Source of the DNA: Hanleya hanleyi
Lineage: Eukaryota; Mollusca; Polyplacophora; Lepidopleurida; Hanleyidae
DNA length: 64,000 nucleotides
Direction of reading: 5' to 3'
NCBI GenBank assembly: GCA_036873755.1
Contig: JAVTVY010019002.1
Location: 1 to 64,000 of the forward strand
The notes beneath the pieces are model-generated. The model did not search any database. It was not told where the DNA came from and saw only the letters and a program-made list of their open reading frames with translations. Position numbers and translations under genes: made by a program. This document shows, piece by piece, positions 24,183-35,109 of this stretch (its first letter is position 1; every line of letters starts with the position of its first letter).

Positions 24183-24714
24183 CTATAGAATCCACTCACA
24201 AAAAATTTGAAAATTTAAATGATTTCCTGATTTTTCGGTCACACTGACCATTGACCTCTGACATCGACCTACATTTGGTATGCAATGCATTGTTCCCCCC
24301 TAGGGCATCCACTCACCAAAAATTAGAACTGTAGATAGAAAACTGTCAATGATCAATGATTTCCTGATTTTAGGCAACAGTGACCATGGACATCTGACCT
24401 CGACCTCAATTTAGGTGAGCGACACATCGTCTCCACCTAGCGTATCCACTCACAAAAATTTTGCAACTGTGGATAGAAAACGTTCCCAGATATAGACCGG
24501 ACACGAACACTTCAGTGATCTCCTGTTTTTTAGGCCAGTGACCTTTGGCCTCTCACCTCGGCCTTCATTTTGTTATGCGACACATTGTCTCCCCATAGGG
24601 TATCCACTCACTAAAAATTGGAACTGTAGATAGAAAACTGCCCCAGATATAGACCGGACACCAGAGACAGACAGAAGGACGAACGGACACACGGACGGAA
24701 ACCGCCATCACATA

Positions 24715-24740
24715 ATACGTCCGCCTTTTGGCGAGCGTAT
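24715..24740. repeat. Terminal hairpin of family B copy 3
   Basis: ATACGTCCGCC (24715-24725) faces GGCGAGCGTAT (24730-24740), preceded by GACGAACGGACACACGGACG and followed by AAAAAA. Confidence 0.85.
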
Positions 24741-25120
24741 AAAAAATGAGCAATTTTCCATAATTTCCTGATTTTTAAGCCAGTGACCTTTGACCTCTAA
24801 CCTCGGCCCACATTTGGTATGTGACACATCATCCCTCCTAGGGTATCCACTCACCAAAATCGGAACTGTCGATAGAAAGCTGTCAATAATCAATGATTTC
24901 CTGAATTTTAGGCCACAGTGACCTTTGACCTCTGACCTCAACCTCAATTTTGGTACGTGACAAATCATCTCTACCTAGTGTATCCACTGTGGATAGAAAA
25001 CTGATATAGACCAGACACAAAAGATTCATTGATTTCCTGATTTTCAGGCCAGTGGCTTCTGACCTCGACATACATTTGGTATTTACATCGTCTACCTAGT
25101 GCCCAACCAAAAATAGAGAT

Positions 25121-26367
25121 AAAAAATAGAAATAAAATCCGCCAGCCATTCCTGCACCCCGATCCAGATTGGCACCCATCAAGTTTATATATACATAGTG
25201 TTTTAAATGGGGCAATATCAGTTACAAGAAGTTGGAAACTTTTAATACAAAGAGTTTTGAGTCCCATGCGCACATGGATCAGTGATCAAGGACTTCCTTA
25301 TTCTCGTGGACATATACCGGAAGTGAGAGTTATCACCCTTCACTTGGATACCAGAGTGTGGTAGATAGAATTTGGTGGGAAAATGGCACTCTGCAATGCA
25401 GCTGCATGGAATGGCATTTTATCATTCCCTCGGTTGTTGCCTTGCTGGCTATATGACAACAATCAGGGATTTACTTGGATATATTTTATATGGAATATAT
25501 ATAATATCCAAATAATATATTTATATCTCTACATTATATGGAACAATAAAATATATCTCATTGAGACATATTTTACGAATTTGAGTATTAAATAGCCAAG
25601 AAACATTTACCAATAAAGTTAGGGCCTAATTACCCGCACAATGGCTGCCCAGGTATATATTGGGACTTTAATATGATCCCATACGTAGATTGGTCATTTG
25701 TTGTCTCCATTGTTGACCTAAGCCCTCATTATTCATTTGATCAGTTAGATATTAGTGAATGTATATAATAAAACTTGGCACAAGGGCTATAATTCAATGG
25801 GGAATAGTTTTGAAAGTTCCAAACTGAAAAGAAGAAAAATCTCTCAGCTGAGACTTTTGTGGAGGAATTAATAGATTACAGATAAATCACATTTTAAAAA
25901 TTAATTATCACATTTTAATTGGTAGAAATTGAATTATAGAATGACAAGTAAAATCGGGAAGTTGGTTGGACAATATTAAAATAGTAGACCCCATGATGGC
26001 TTAGGCCTACTATTTTGTGGGATCAAGTGACAAATTTATTTCTGAAAAAAACAACAAAGCAATCACAAGACAAGGTTTTCAACCTATAAGGCTAATGACA
26101 ATTGATTCCTTGTTTCCCGTTAGACTGTTTTCAAAAGTGATCCGGGCGGGTCTTAGTTTTCATTATTCATTACTCATTATTTGAAATAAATTAGGGTTGA
26201 CATCATATGGCCATCATATTTGGGAATGTTTAAACAAATGAGCTACCTTTTCTGATGGGACTTTCCTGGTGAGCATATTATTTTCGCCGATTTTGCCAGT
26301 TCGATCGTCAGCTTTGATGTGTCTCTGAGGTTTGTGAGCAAATTGAGGCTGGCTTAATTAACTCTTT
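25121..26367. other. AT-rich region without a gene
   Basis: Scattered short frames only. A (TA)-rich stretch lies near 25490-25560. Confidence 0.45.
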
Positions 26368-26664
26368 GCCCCATGATGACGCCATTTGACGCCCCTTTCT
26401 AAACCATACAGGCTTTTCTAGGCTGCCCCTTAGACCTTTCCGGTGATCACCTGTAAATTGTCAGGTACAAATCTATTGGAGGGCTGGTGTCAAAGGTTTA
26501 TTAATTTTTTATATTACTTTTACAGTGACCAATAATTTATTATGTTTAATATTTTCTGAAATAAAATATTATTGAATCAGGTTAATTAATTAATTTATTA
26601 CATAAGGCGTCAAATGGCGTCATCATGGACTAGGAAGGGGCGTCAAATGGCGTCACCATGGGGC
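26368..26664. repeat. 30-bp inverted repeat flanking ~235 bp
   Basis: GCCCCATGATGACGCCATTT (start of arm 26368-26397) is matched in inverse orientation at 26635-26664 with a single difference. A third, partial copy (AAGGCGTCAAATGGCGTCAT) lies at about 26604-26623 in the orientation of the right arm. No flanking target duplication was recognised. Possibly a small MITE. Confidence 0.7.
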
Positions 26665-26780
26665 AATGGTAGTAAACCTCCATGGGGCAAATTTTACTAT
26701 TACTGTTTTCAATATATGTTTAAAGCTAGAAATTGCACTTAGAAAGTGCATAAAGTACGAAAAACCGCAAATAATTAAAA

Positions 26781-28821
26781 CAGGCCTGCAAGTGCAGGGG
26801 TTTCCTTAAGAGGCGGCGGGCGGCGGTTTTCGGCGGCTACTATCGCCGAAACCGCCGCCTACTTCGTCGGCAGCAAAAAAAAAAAAAAAAAAATTAACAT
26901 GGTGTTGTTGTTGTCCGTGTTGTCGTTGTTGTAAACTTACTCCGTCGGCGTTTTATCGCAGTCAGCATTTCTTGTATTAAAGTTGATCTGTGGACTTCAT
27001 TTGCCTTTGTTGAGTTGTACTTTTTATTATGTCTGATTTCGCGAACTGAAAGTGAAACTGTCATGCCTACGTCTCGTCACACCAACAGATCATGACCTAC
27101 TGAAGGTCAAGGTCGTACACCGCGCGTGAATGAACCGTAGCTAAAGTATTCATGCCGCATGCACTTGAAATAGTAAACTGACAGCAGGGAATATGCTATG
27201 TACAAACGAAGTTCCAGTCTGACATTGCATGAAGGCTTTTGGTTTTGGGGCAAAACGATCAAAAGGTAATAATAATTTTATTGTAGATTATCTGCAAGTA
27301 TTCATGAAAGAATGCCTGGAATGAAACATGTGCTAGACTTGGCAGTAGTGTCTTCGCCATGCTATGGAATATTCTATTGTCTCCACTCCCCTCCAGAAAG
27401 GTTCTGGGTTACGTTCATTCTAAGTTTACGCCTATGACAAGGTATTCACATGGTAATTTTAATGTGGCTGTCCAACGAGTTCTCAAGTTTCTAAAAATCA
27501 GACCTGCCCAGTGTAAAATGTGTTGGATTGTGCAAAGATTAGGCTATCCCCATCCTAAAATACAGATTCTGAACAAATGTTCTGTGTCATATCTCTGTAT
27601 GCTAATTTCATGGTGAAAATTAATTATGTAAAATAAAAAAATTAAAATAGTAATTGATTCTTCAGAATTTCATTAAAACAGCAAAATGAACAAGAATTTA
27701 GTGTTCATAAAAATACAATGAAAAAATGTTTTGTTGTAATAATTATGGTTTTTATGGAAATTGACTCAATATATTTCAGAAACTGAAAGTGCTGAATGCA
27801 CAATCAGCGATGAACAAGGCAGTTTACATTTGACAACAAAGCTATAATATTAAACGTGTGTGCAAGAAGTTAAGCCGTGACCTGTGTGGTCAAGGATTCC
27901 GTGTTTGGGGTTCACAGATCTTAGAACGTCTCCCTGTTGCACACACATTTAATATGATTAAAACAATTTAAAATATTAATTAAAATAGCTCTGATTTTGA
28001 ATCTTTGTTTTTAAAATACACATGTTCTAGTCAATAGTATGTTGTTCATACGTAGACTGGTCAAACAAGATCATAGTGAACAGAACTCTCAGAAAGTGTG
28101 ATTTTTTAAAACTAATTGATGAGGAATTTAGATGAAAGCACTGACCAAGGATCAGTTGTTTTGAGGGCCAAAATAGGCTTAGAATGCATCACAGAGCTTC
28201 TAGACCCCCAGAGCTTCTGGGAACCTAGGCGGCCCCCGGACCCCTCGCCTTGAAAGGTACGCCTCGCTTCGCTCGGCATTAATAGCCTCCTACTTTTTGG
28301 AAACAGCCTCCTACGTTCAAAGATAAGGAAACCCCTGCAAGTGGATTACAGTGAAAATATAGGAGAAAATATAGGAGGAAATTTGCAAAAATATAGGAGA
28401 AATATAGGAATTTTCTTAATAAAATATAGGGAGATTTAGGAAATAAAGGAGTGTAAGACAGGTCACTACTACACTGTATGTTCCAAACTTGGTAGTTTTC
28501 TGGTGTTTAATCAAATTATTACCACTGAATGCGGTCAAGTAATAGTGATTTAGGAGACCAGTTCTGCTGCTTGGTTCAACAAAGAGAGATTTAGGAGACC
28601 ATTTCTGCTGGTTGATTCAACAAAGAGAGATTGAAATGATTGCGGCAAAAATACTTTTCTGAAAATAATGTGTTTCCTCATGCCAATTTGACTCATTTCA
28701 GAGCATTGGTGAAATTTTTCATGAGAAAATGTTAAAATGTTTTGAGTAAAATATAGGAATGACTAAAAAATATAGGAAAATATAGGAATTATAGAAAATA
28801 TAGGAGACACTTGCAGGCCTG
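26781..28821. mobile_element. Outer hAT-like MITE, split by a nested element
   Basis: Perfect 14-bp inverted ends: CAGGCCTGCAAGTG at 26781-26794 and its complement at 28808-28821. Without the nested insertion it is about 490 bp and packed with ATATAGGA units (28360-28430 and 28740-28805). CAG...CTG ends suggest hAT. I could not find a convincing target duplication. Confidence 0.65.
26795..28337. mobile_element. Inner hAT-like element nested 14 bp inside the outer one
   Basis: Inverted ends CAGGGGTTTCCTTA / TAAGGAAACCCCTG with a 6-bp duplication CAAGTG (26789-26794 and 28338-28343). A GC-rich subterminal zone (GGCGGCGGGCGGCGG) lies near 26813 and an A19 run near 26875. No transposase frame is recognisable, so it is non-autonomous. 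Confidence 0.75.
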
Positions 28822-29570
28822 TGACAATACTTAAAAATAATGGAAAAAACGGGCGGTAGGTAAAATGACATGCGGGCAGATGACGGGGAACAAGGAATCA
28901 AGTGTGGAAGGCCTAAAGTCTTTTATCTATTTCATGATTAACAGCGTCATCTGAATCAGGCTGTCTAAATTAGGTGTACGAATATAATCCCTTGAAAAGC
29001 GGGTCGACGCTATTCTTCTCCCGGTATATATAGCAGAAACTGTCAGCGAATGAATTCTCACTGCCGCCTATAGAAACCTTTATTGTAAATACTTCCAGCT
29101 ACATTTCAGTCAAAATTATTTTGCACATTCATCGTACAATATTTACAGTAGTGAACGAAGTGAATAACCAAATTTATTATATACTTGGCGATGAGATAGT
29201 GAAATTTATCAATCGAATAAAAGCGATATTTTCACTGAGTGATGATATCAAATTGTTGGCTGACGGGAGTTGGCCGACGGGTCGGCATGAAAATCGTTTA
29301 TTCGGAGGAAAAATTTAATAGATTTCATGGGATCTGCTGGATGTCATCGATACTAAATTACATGATACCCGACTGAAAGAAGTTTGCTTGCAGGTGAACC
29401 GTAGCATGTGCGATTTGTTGACAGCGAAGTAGTCCGTGAGTGACGTCAGAGCGAAAATAATCACTGTTTCAGTGTATCTTCAGTCGAAAAGTTCTACAAA
29501 ATCTGAATTATTTTAATGTTTTCAAACATCCAGAATAAGTAGTACAACAGAAGTATATAATAAGAAGAAA
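28822..29570. other. No supportable gene
   Basis: A TATATATAG at about 29022 lies in a promoter-like setting but no gene follows. A palindromic TGACGTCA is at 29441-29448. Confidence 0.35.
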
Positions 29571-29702
29571 ATCAACTGTTTCTTGACGAATACCATAAAT
29601 ATTTCATCTCGTGGGGTGAGAAAATTGGCAAACTCTTGAAAATACCAATTTTCTCACCCCACTCGATGAAATATTTATGGTATTCGTCAAGAAACAGTTG
29701 AT
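29571..29702. repeat. Near-perfect 58-bp-arm hairpin
   Basis: Arms 29571-29628 and 29645-29702 are complementary at 56 of 58 positions, with a 16-base loop (CAAACTCTTGAAAATA). The two mismatches are close together near the middle (CTCG against CGAG). It could be a foldback element or the source of a long double-stranded RNA. Confidence 0.92.
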
Positions 29703-31185
29703 ATCCTCTATTTAGCTGACCTCAAATAAGCTGCATAAGTGAAGAAACTGGAGCAGGTATATCGCCCGCCATGCTTTTTCATGCTTTTACGGCTCACATG
29801 CTACCCCGGAAAATGGTTGCCAGTTAAATGACGTCACTGTTACAAGGCACTGACTGCGTGAATGAGCAGGAGATGGTAAACAAACCATTTATTCTAATGA
29901 GATTTAGTGTGTTATTACGGCACTATTCCAAGGAAGCGAAAATTTTATAGTGCAAATTATAAGCTTATTCTATTATTTTTGTTACTGAATTATTATTATT
30001 TCTATAACCTCACAGCCCTCTCCAATTCGAATAGCATTTCACCAAATTCAATGATTATTCAGAATTAAATTTTCCATAATAAACTTTGTATCGGCATTTG
30101 ATTCCAAATTCTACATAAAACTGGATAAAATTTCAGCTGCAAAAATTTTGCCATGCTGAGAAATGAGGCCACATCAACTGCATGCAATGTACAAATCATG
30201 ATCGATTCAAGCAAAATGGCACATGATACATCAAGAGTATTGGTTAATGTATTATATAGCAAATTCTTACCACGCTTGACAATATACTACTGTCTGAAAT
30301 ACAGCAGAATTAGATCACACTCTCTCAAATATTGCAGTAAAAACATCAAACAGAATAGGTTGCTGTGAAAAACGTAATCGAAAATGTGAATATGTCATCA
30401 TTTCTTGGGTAGGTGCGCGGATTTCGATGACGTCATATGCGAATGATTTATTCTGCTTTCAGGAGGCGCATTACTACGACTGATGCATCAGGAGTTTGAA
30501 ATACAGTCAGAGAGACCACGTGTGAGATCTGTCAGTTTTGTTGATTTCGTGTGATTTGAGGGCTACACTAATTTATAGCAACGTTTGATACATATTTATT
30601 CGTGAGCGGAAAGTATCTACTGTCTATTTAATTTTGTGTCAAATCAAACACGAAATTTGTTTAACCAGTGTCTGTTTTATTCATGGGAAATGCTAAATAT
30701 TCAACTCCAAAACGGTGGCTGTGTGATCTGGTTTCCTACAGCAATTAAATTCAAGCACCGGCATATGTCCGGTGCCGGACCTTTGACCATTGCCAAAAGA
30801 ACTTTCAAGAAGACATTCACACCTTAGTAGCTAAATTCAAGGGGAATTTATATCCGAAAATATGATTAACCAATTTTTTCAACCATTACCAGTCTTTTCC
30901 AAAGCAAACTTACGTCAGTCACAAATAAACAAGTCAGGAATAGATTAATACAACTTTATTAATACAAATATGCCTATATACTCTATATCTGGTGTGTCAT
31001 CCGCCTATACCATAATTCACCAATATATAGGGCATATGAAACCGATATAAACTCTTGTAATAACCGAAACAAGAATAGTGACCAAAAACACCAAACAAGA
31101 ATAGTGACGTAGCTGTTACCATAGCTACGTCACCAACTACTGACTCTTGTCAATTTGTGCTGACTACAGTCTGACGATTTCTTCC
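29703..31185. other. No supportable gene
   Basis: Contains palindromic TGACGTCA (CRE-type) sites at 29829-29836 and 30428-30435 and a small dyad around CCGGCATATGTCCGG near 30758. Frames of up to 71 codons show no domain. Confidence 0.4.
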
Positions 31186-31715
31186 CAATGGTTAGGAGTA
31201 TGGCCATAAAAATTCACCCACTTGTCAATCTAGACATTTATTTACATTATTTTCATATTTACATTTATTTTGTACGTAATTTTAGTCAATGGGAATATCA
31301 ATCGGGCTTAACCGAGTTAAGTATAAGAACCCAAATGGAGCGTCAAATTGATCTACAAGTGTCAAACAATATAACCGGACCACTATTTTCCCCATGCAGT
31401 ACCTACAGGTGAAAAGATTAACCAAATCATCTTCAATATTAATTTTTCATATCACATTCCTTTATTTTTCACGTGAATTTGACTGTATATTGGGTTAATA
31501 TTACTTCGGTTGTATTGTTTGACACTCGTAGATCAATTTGACGCTGTATTTGGGGTTCTTAAACTTAACTGGGTTAAGCCTGATTGACATTCCCATAAAA
31601 TGACTTACAAAAGAACTAAACTGTAAATCTGAAATTATTATTATTATTATTTTTTTCAATGACTTCCTCGTGTCTAGAATGACATGTGGGTGAGTTTTCA
31701 TGACCATACTCCAGG
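31186..31715. repeat. Diverged inverted repeat pair (foldback)
   Basis: About 190 bp from 31186 (GGAGTATGGCC, TTCACCCAC, TCTAGACA, GTCAATGGGA, GGGCTTAACC, GTCAAATTGATCTAC, GTGTCAAACAATA) recurs inverted at about 31515-31715 with many substitutions. An (ATT)n run lies in the right arm near 31635. Confidence 0.65.
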
Positions 31716-32335
31716 CCACTGGCGAGAAATCGACAAAAGTCTGACAAGGGTGGGAAATTTTGATTAATCAGATTTTCGGGTAGGCCCTAATTCCCGTGCG
31801 CGTGTCGTGCGCTATGAAACTCGATTAAACGTGCTGATACGAAGTGCCCAACAATGAAAATATGTCACGAAATACCACTCCCCCATACATCAAAGTTACT
31901 AGCAGCAAACATTTGGATCAAACATTTGCGTGTGTTTTAAATCCAGCTTTGGAAAACCCGGAAAGCTAAACAATGTCCGTGTTTAATTTTTCAGTAATTA
32001 TTTACATGAACAGAACGAAAGAAAGGATGGATTATTTTATCAGCGTCTTTACTCCCTTACGGAAATTGTCTTCTTCGAGAACGTTGACATATAAAGACTA
32101 TTTTGGATGAAGTTGAGAACACGGAAGTTTCTTGAAGCCGCAGATACATCCTCTAGAACCTTACTACCAGGAATATCATGAGCTGGGTTCTGCTGATGAT
32201 GAATTTTATTGCACCCTACGATTCCGAATGTCCCAGATAAGGGATATACTGTGCGAATTTGACGGCATCAGTAGTATATAAAGCGTATATGGGGGCCCAT
32301 TTATGCAAACGAGGGGAGGTCACAGAGGTCAAAGG

Positions 32336-32575
32336 TCAAAAGTAGTTCCGGCACTTCCGGTCACGTGACCTTTGTATTCCTCCGCGGTGATGCGGTCGGT
32401 TCCGGCGGTGCTGCGGTAGCTTCCGGTTCCGGGAACACGCCTCCGCAAAGTAGTCCGGAGACAAATACGCTGGGAGAATGTCCGGCAATGTCCGGGAATC
32501 TCCGGTAATAAAATGTTCGGTCATCTCAGGCAATCTCCGGTCATCTCCGGCAATGTCCGGCCTTCTCCATGAGAA
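32336..32575. repeat. CCGG-rich minisatellite
   Basis: Diverged 11-13-bp units such as GGTCATCTCCGGCAATGTCC. The first part (CCTCCGCGGTGATGCGGTC) recurs near 45145. Just upstream, about 32325-32337, is a perfect AGGTCAAAGGTCA. Confidence 0.7.
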
Positions 32576-32709
32576 TAGATAGCCTTTATCTGCCCTTCCG
32601 AAGCATCAATGGACTGTACAGGGCCCCCGACAATATCGCCATCTATTTGCCCATGTTAACTGGCAAGTGGGGAACCCTCAGTTTCTTCATACAATGGCAG
32701 AAGGTAAAG

Positions 32710-32773
32710 GGTCCTAGTGGGAATTGAACCGCTTTATCTGGAGGCAGACACGTTATCCATTAGACCACGAGTC
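32710..32773 (-). pseudogene. tRNA-like pseudogene
   Basis: On the minus strand TGGTCTAATGG fits an A box and GGTTCAATTCC a B box, about 33 bases apart, with an anticodon-loop-like GCCTCCAGA between. Anticodon, T and acceptor stems pair poorly, so this is a decayed tRNA or the head of a tRNA-derived SINE. Confidence 0.45.
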
Positions 32774-33339
32774 ACAGGCGGCAAACCAAGGTTGAAAATA
32801 GCATATATATGTCTACCACTATCACTATATGGCCCATACTGGCGCACTGGCCAATGTCGAACCTACACCACACATGCTCATTGCGGTATGGGTTGTTTGG
32901 TCTTGTTTTTCACGCCTCACCACGTAGAACACGACGGACGGCAACCTCCCCACAGCGCATGCTCCATTTCGCAGGCTCCATTACCATCCCTGCCACCAAT
33001 AGCGGAAGTTGACCTTTACTACGTTGCTATGACGTGTAGGGGAAACCAACCAATGCACGGTTCAGTTTGAATCCGGCCGAACAACTCCTTTAGTGTTGCA
33101 CATGAGCGAACTACTTTTCATATGCTCAGTCCAGATAAACAGGGAAAATTATCTCCAGATAATACTTTTTAACGCCAGGTCAACAGAGGTATTATGCAGA
33201 CTTGAAAAGTAACCGAAATGTTCGGAATCCGGTCCAAAAATCTGACTGGTGGCTGGGGTGTTATTAGATCCCCAGCGAGGTGGTTGGACGGACGGAGGCC
33301 CGAAGCGATTGGTTGAAATTTTTTGAAAAAAGTCACTGT

Positions 33340-34770
33340 GCGCATGCGTAGGAGGTAAATTGCGCTGGGTGGACATTTTGGGATCTAGGTGGTCCCCTAA
33401 TGGTCCGATTGTATCGAGTGACGTATCAATGTGTAGCATTCGTGAAGGAGCATCCGCCTGGACTAGTGAGTCGTCCGTTTTCAACATTCTGCGCACGCGC
33501 AGAAAGGAAATTGTGAGAAAAGGGCATTGGAAGGAACGTTTAGGTGGACCACTAGTGGCCGAGTGAGGAGCATCCGACGGGATGGGTGTGACGTAAAACT
33601 GACGTCATTCTGCGCATGCGCAGTAGACAAAGTGTATTGGAATGGACGTTTTGGGGTCTCGGTGGGCCACTAATGGTCCACCGAGACTGGATCGAGTGAG
33701 GTATCAATGTGTAGCATTCGTGAAGGAGCATCCGCCTAGTGTGTCGTCCGTTTTCAACATTCTGCGCAAGCGCAGATATGGAATTGTGAGAAAAGGGCAT
33801 TGGAAGGAACGTTTTGGGATCGAAATGGGCGGCTAGTGGTCTGATTGGGTCGAGTGAGGTATCGTTGTGAAGCATGCGTGAGGGAGCATCCTACTGGGTG
33901 GATGTGGGTTAGGAATATCGTCATCTAGGCATGCGCATTGTGGAAAAAGGGTATGGAAATAGACATTTTGGGGCCGACATGGCCCAATATTGGTCCGATT
34001 GGGTCGAGTGAAGTATCACGTTGAAGCACTCGTGAGGGAGCATCCGAAGGGATGTGTGTAGCCCGTTTTCATCATTACGCGCATGCGCAGTCTGGCCGTA
34101 GTATAGAAAGCAGCAACTTTGGGGGTGTGAAGGAAGGTGTTTGGGGTAGAAGAGGGACCATTCTTGGTCCGTATGCGTTTTGTGTAGTCTCATCTTGTAG
34201 TTCTCTTGGTGCAGACCACGATTTGAGGGTTGTCCATGTCGTCTGTGACGTCATCGTTGACGTCATCAGTAGGAGTAGTAGCGAAAGTGAGCATTCTGGA
34301 GGTGTGATGGGTCCGAATGTGTCGTGGGGGTGTCATCTTGTAGCTCTCTGAATGTAGACGACGAGTGGTATGGTTTTCGTTGGAAGTCGCATCGTGCTAC
34401 GCATGCGCAGGTGGGTAGTAGTAACGAAAGTGGGCATTCTGGATGTGCGTGGGCTTGTATTTGAGTGATTGAGAGACCATTCTTCGCTCCATTGGATCGT
34501 GGGAGGTGTCATCGTGAATCACTCGTAGACTCCGACTGGACGGGTGTGGGTGGAAGTAAAGCTATATGGCCTGCATGCGCAGACAGAAAATTGTGGGAAT
34601 AAAGGCATTGGAAGGACCGTTATGAGATCGAGATGGACCGATATTGGTCTGAATGGGTCGGGGAGGTATCAGTTTGAGGCACTCATGGCTCCGACTGGAG
34701 GGCTTGGGTCGTGGAACTGACGTCATTTTGCACATTCGCAGTCGTGGAGTAGTAGAAAAAGGACAGCTTC
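33340..34770 (+). repeat. Family D array: ~155-bp units with TGCGCATGCGCA
   Basis: Diverged tandem units. GAGCATCC landmarks at about 33449, 33570, 33729, 33887 and 34040 show spacing of 120-160 bp. Units carry GGTATCAATGTG, GCATTCGTGA, CTGCGCATGCGCAG, GGTATGGAAATAGACGTTTT and GGCCACTAGTGG. Pieces of the same array recur at 45.0-45.42 kb and 50.66-51.43 kb, with related units at 36.0-36.3, 42.6-42.8 and 44.1-44.3 kb. Confidence 0.8.
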
Positions 34771-35109
34771 GAAAGTGCGCAAGGGCACTATATCACATCG
34801 GGGGGGGGGATATATATTTCATCCAAGTATAGCGGATAGCGGTTGTCGTGAATAACAACAAGTTCAGCAACGTTCATATAGTTTATTATCTCCAATGTTA
34901 CATCATACCCAGGCTGGGGAAACCGCTCTGGGTATGTTCATTAAGTTCACAGAAAAAGAAAGTTGAAATATCAAACACCATGTTTTATTATTTAACGCAC
35001 CGTAACATTAGGTACAAGTGTTTACAGAGCTCATGTCAACGATCAGCATGTAGACATATAGAGTATATACGGCATGTTATGGTATTCATCAGTGCATGGG
35101 TGAATCCGT

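Larger units (their letters stand above)
20879..24740 (+). mobile_element. Family B copy 3, nested in copy 2 and carrying two further insertions
   Basis: Starts AAGAGCCCAAGGGCTTC like copy 1 and ends with the GGAC tail and hairpin ATACGTCCGCC / GGCGAGCGTAT (24715-24740). Its leader is interrupted at 21069-21574 and its tandem block at 22927-24182. Removing both inserts leaves a full-length family member with the same module order as copy 1. Confidence 0.8.
20490..25120 (+). mobile_element. Family B copy 2, split by insertion of copy 3
   Basis: Sequence 20490-20878 follows copy 1 from about 16230 onward (GAGTAAG, CCATACC, GGTCACAGTGACC). It stops at ATCCACTCAC and resumes at 24741 with AAAAAATGAGCAATTTTCC and more TGACCTTTGACC units to about 25120. 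The two halves join across the target CAC|AAAAAA, which is intact in copy 1-type repeats. The 5' leader and 3' hairpin of this copy are missing. Confidence 0.75.

Noticed and set aside
27359..27616. 85-codon frame inside the inner hAT-like element
   Set aside because: No transposase, zinc-finger or dimerisation motif; length compatible with chance.
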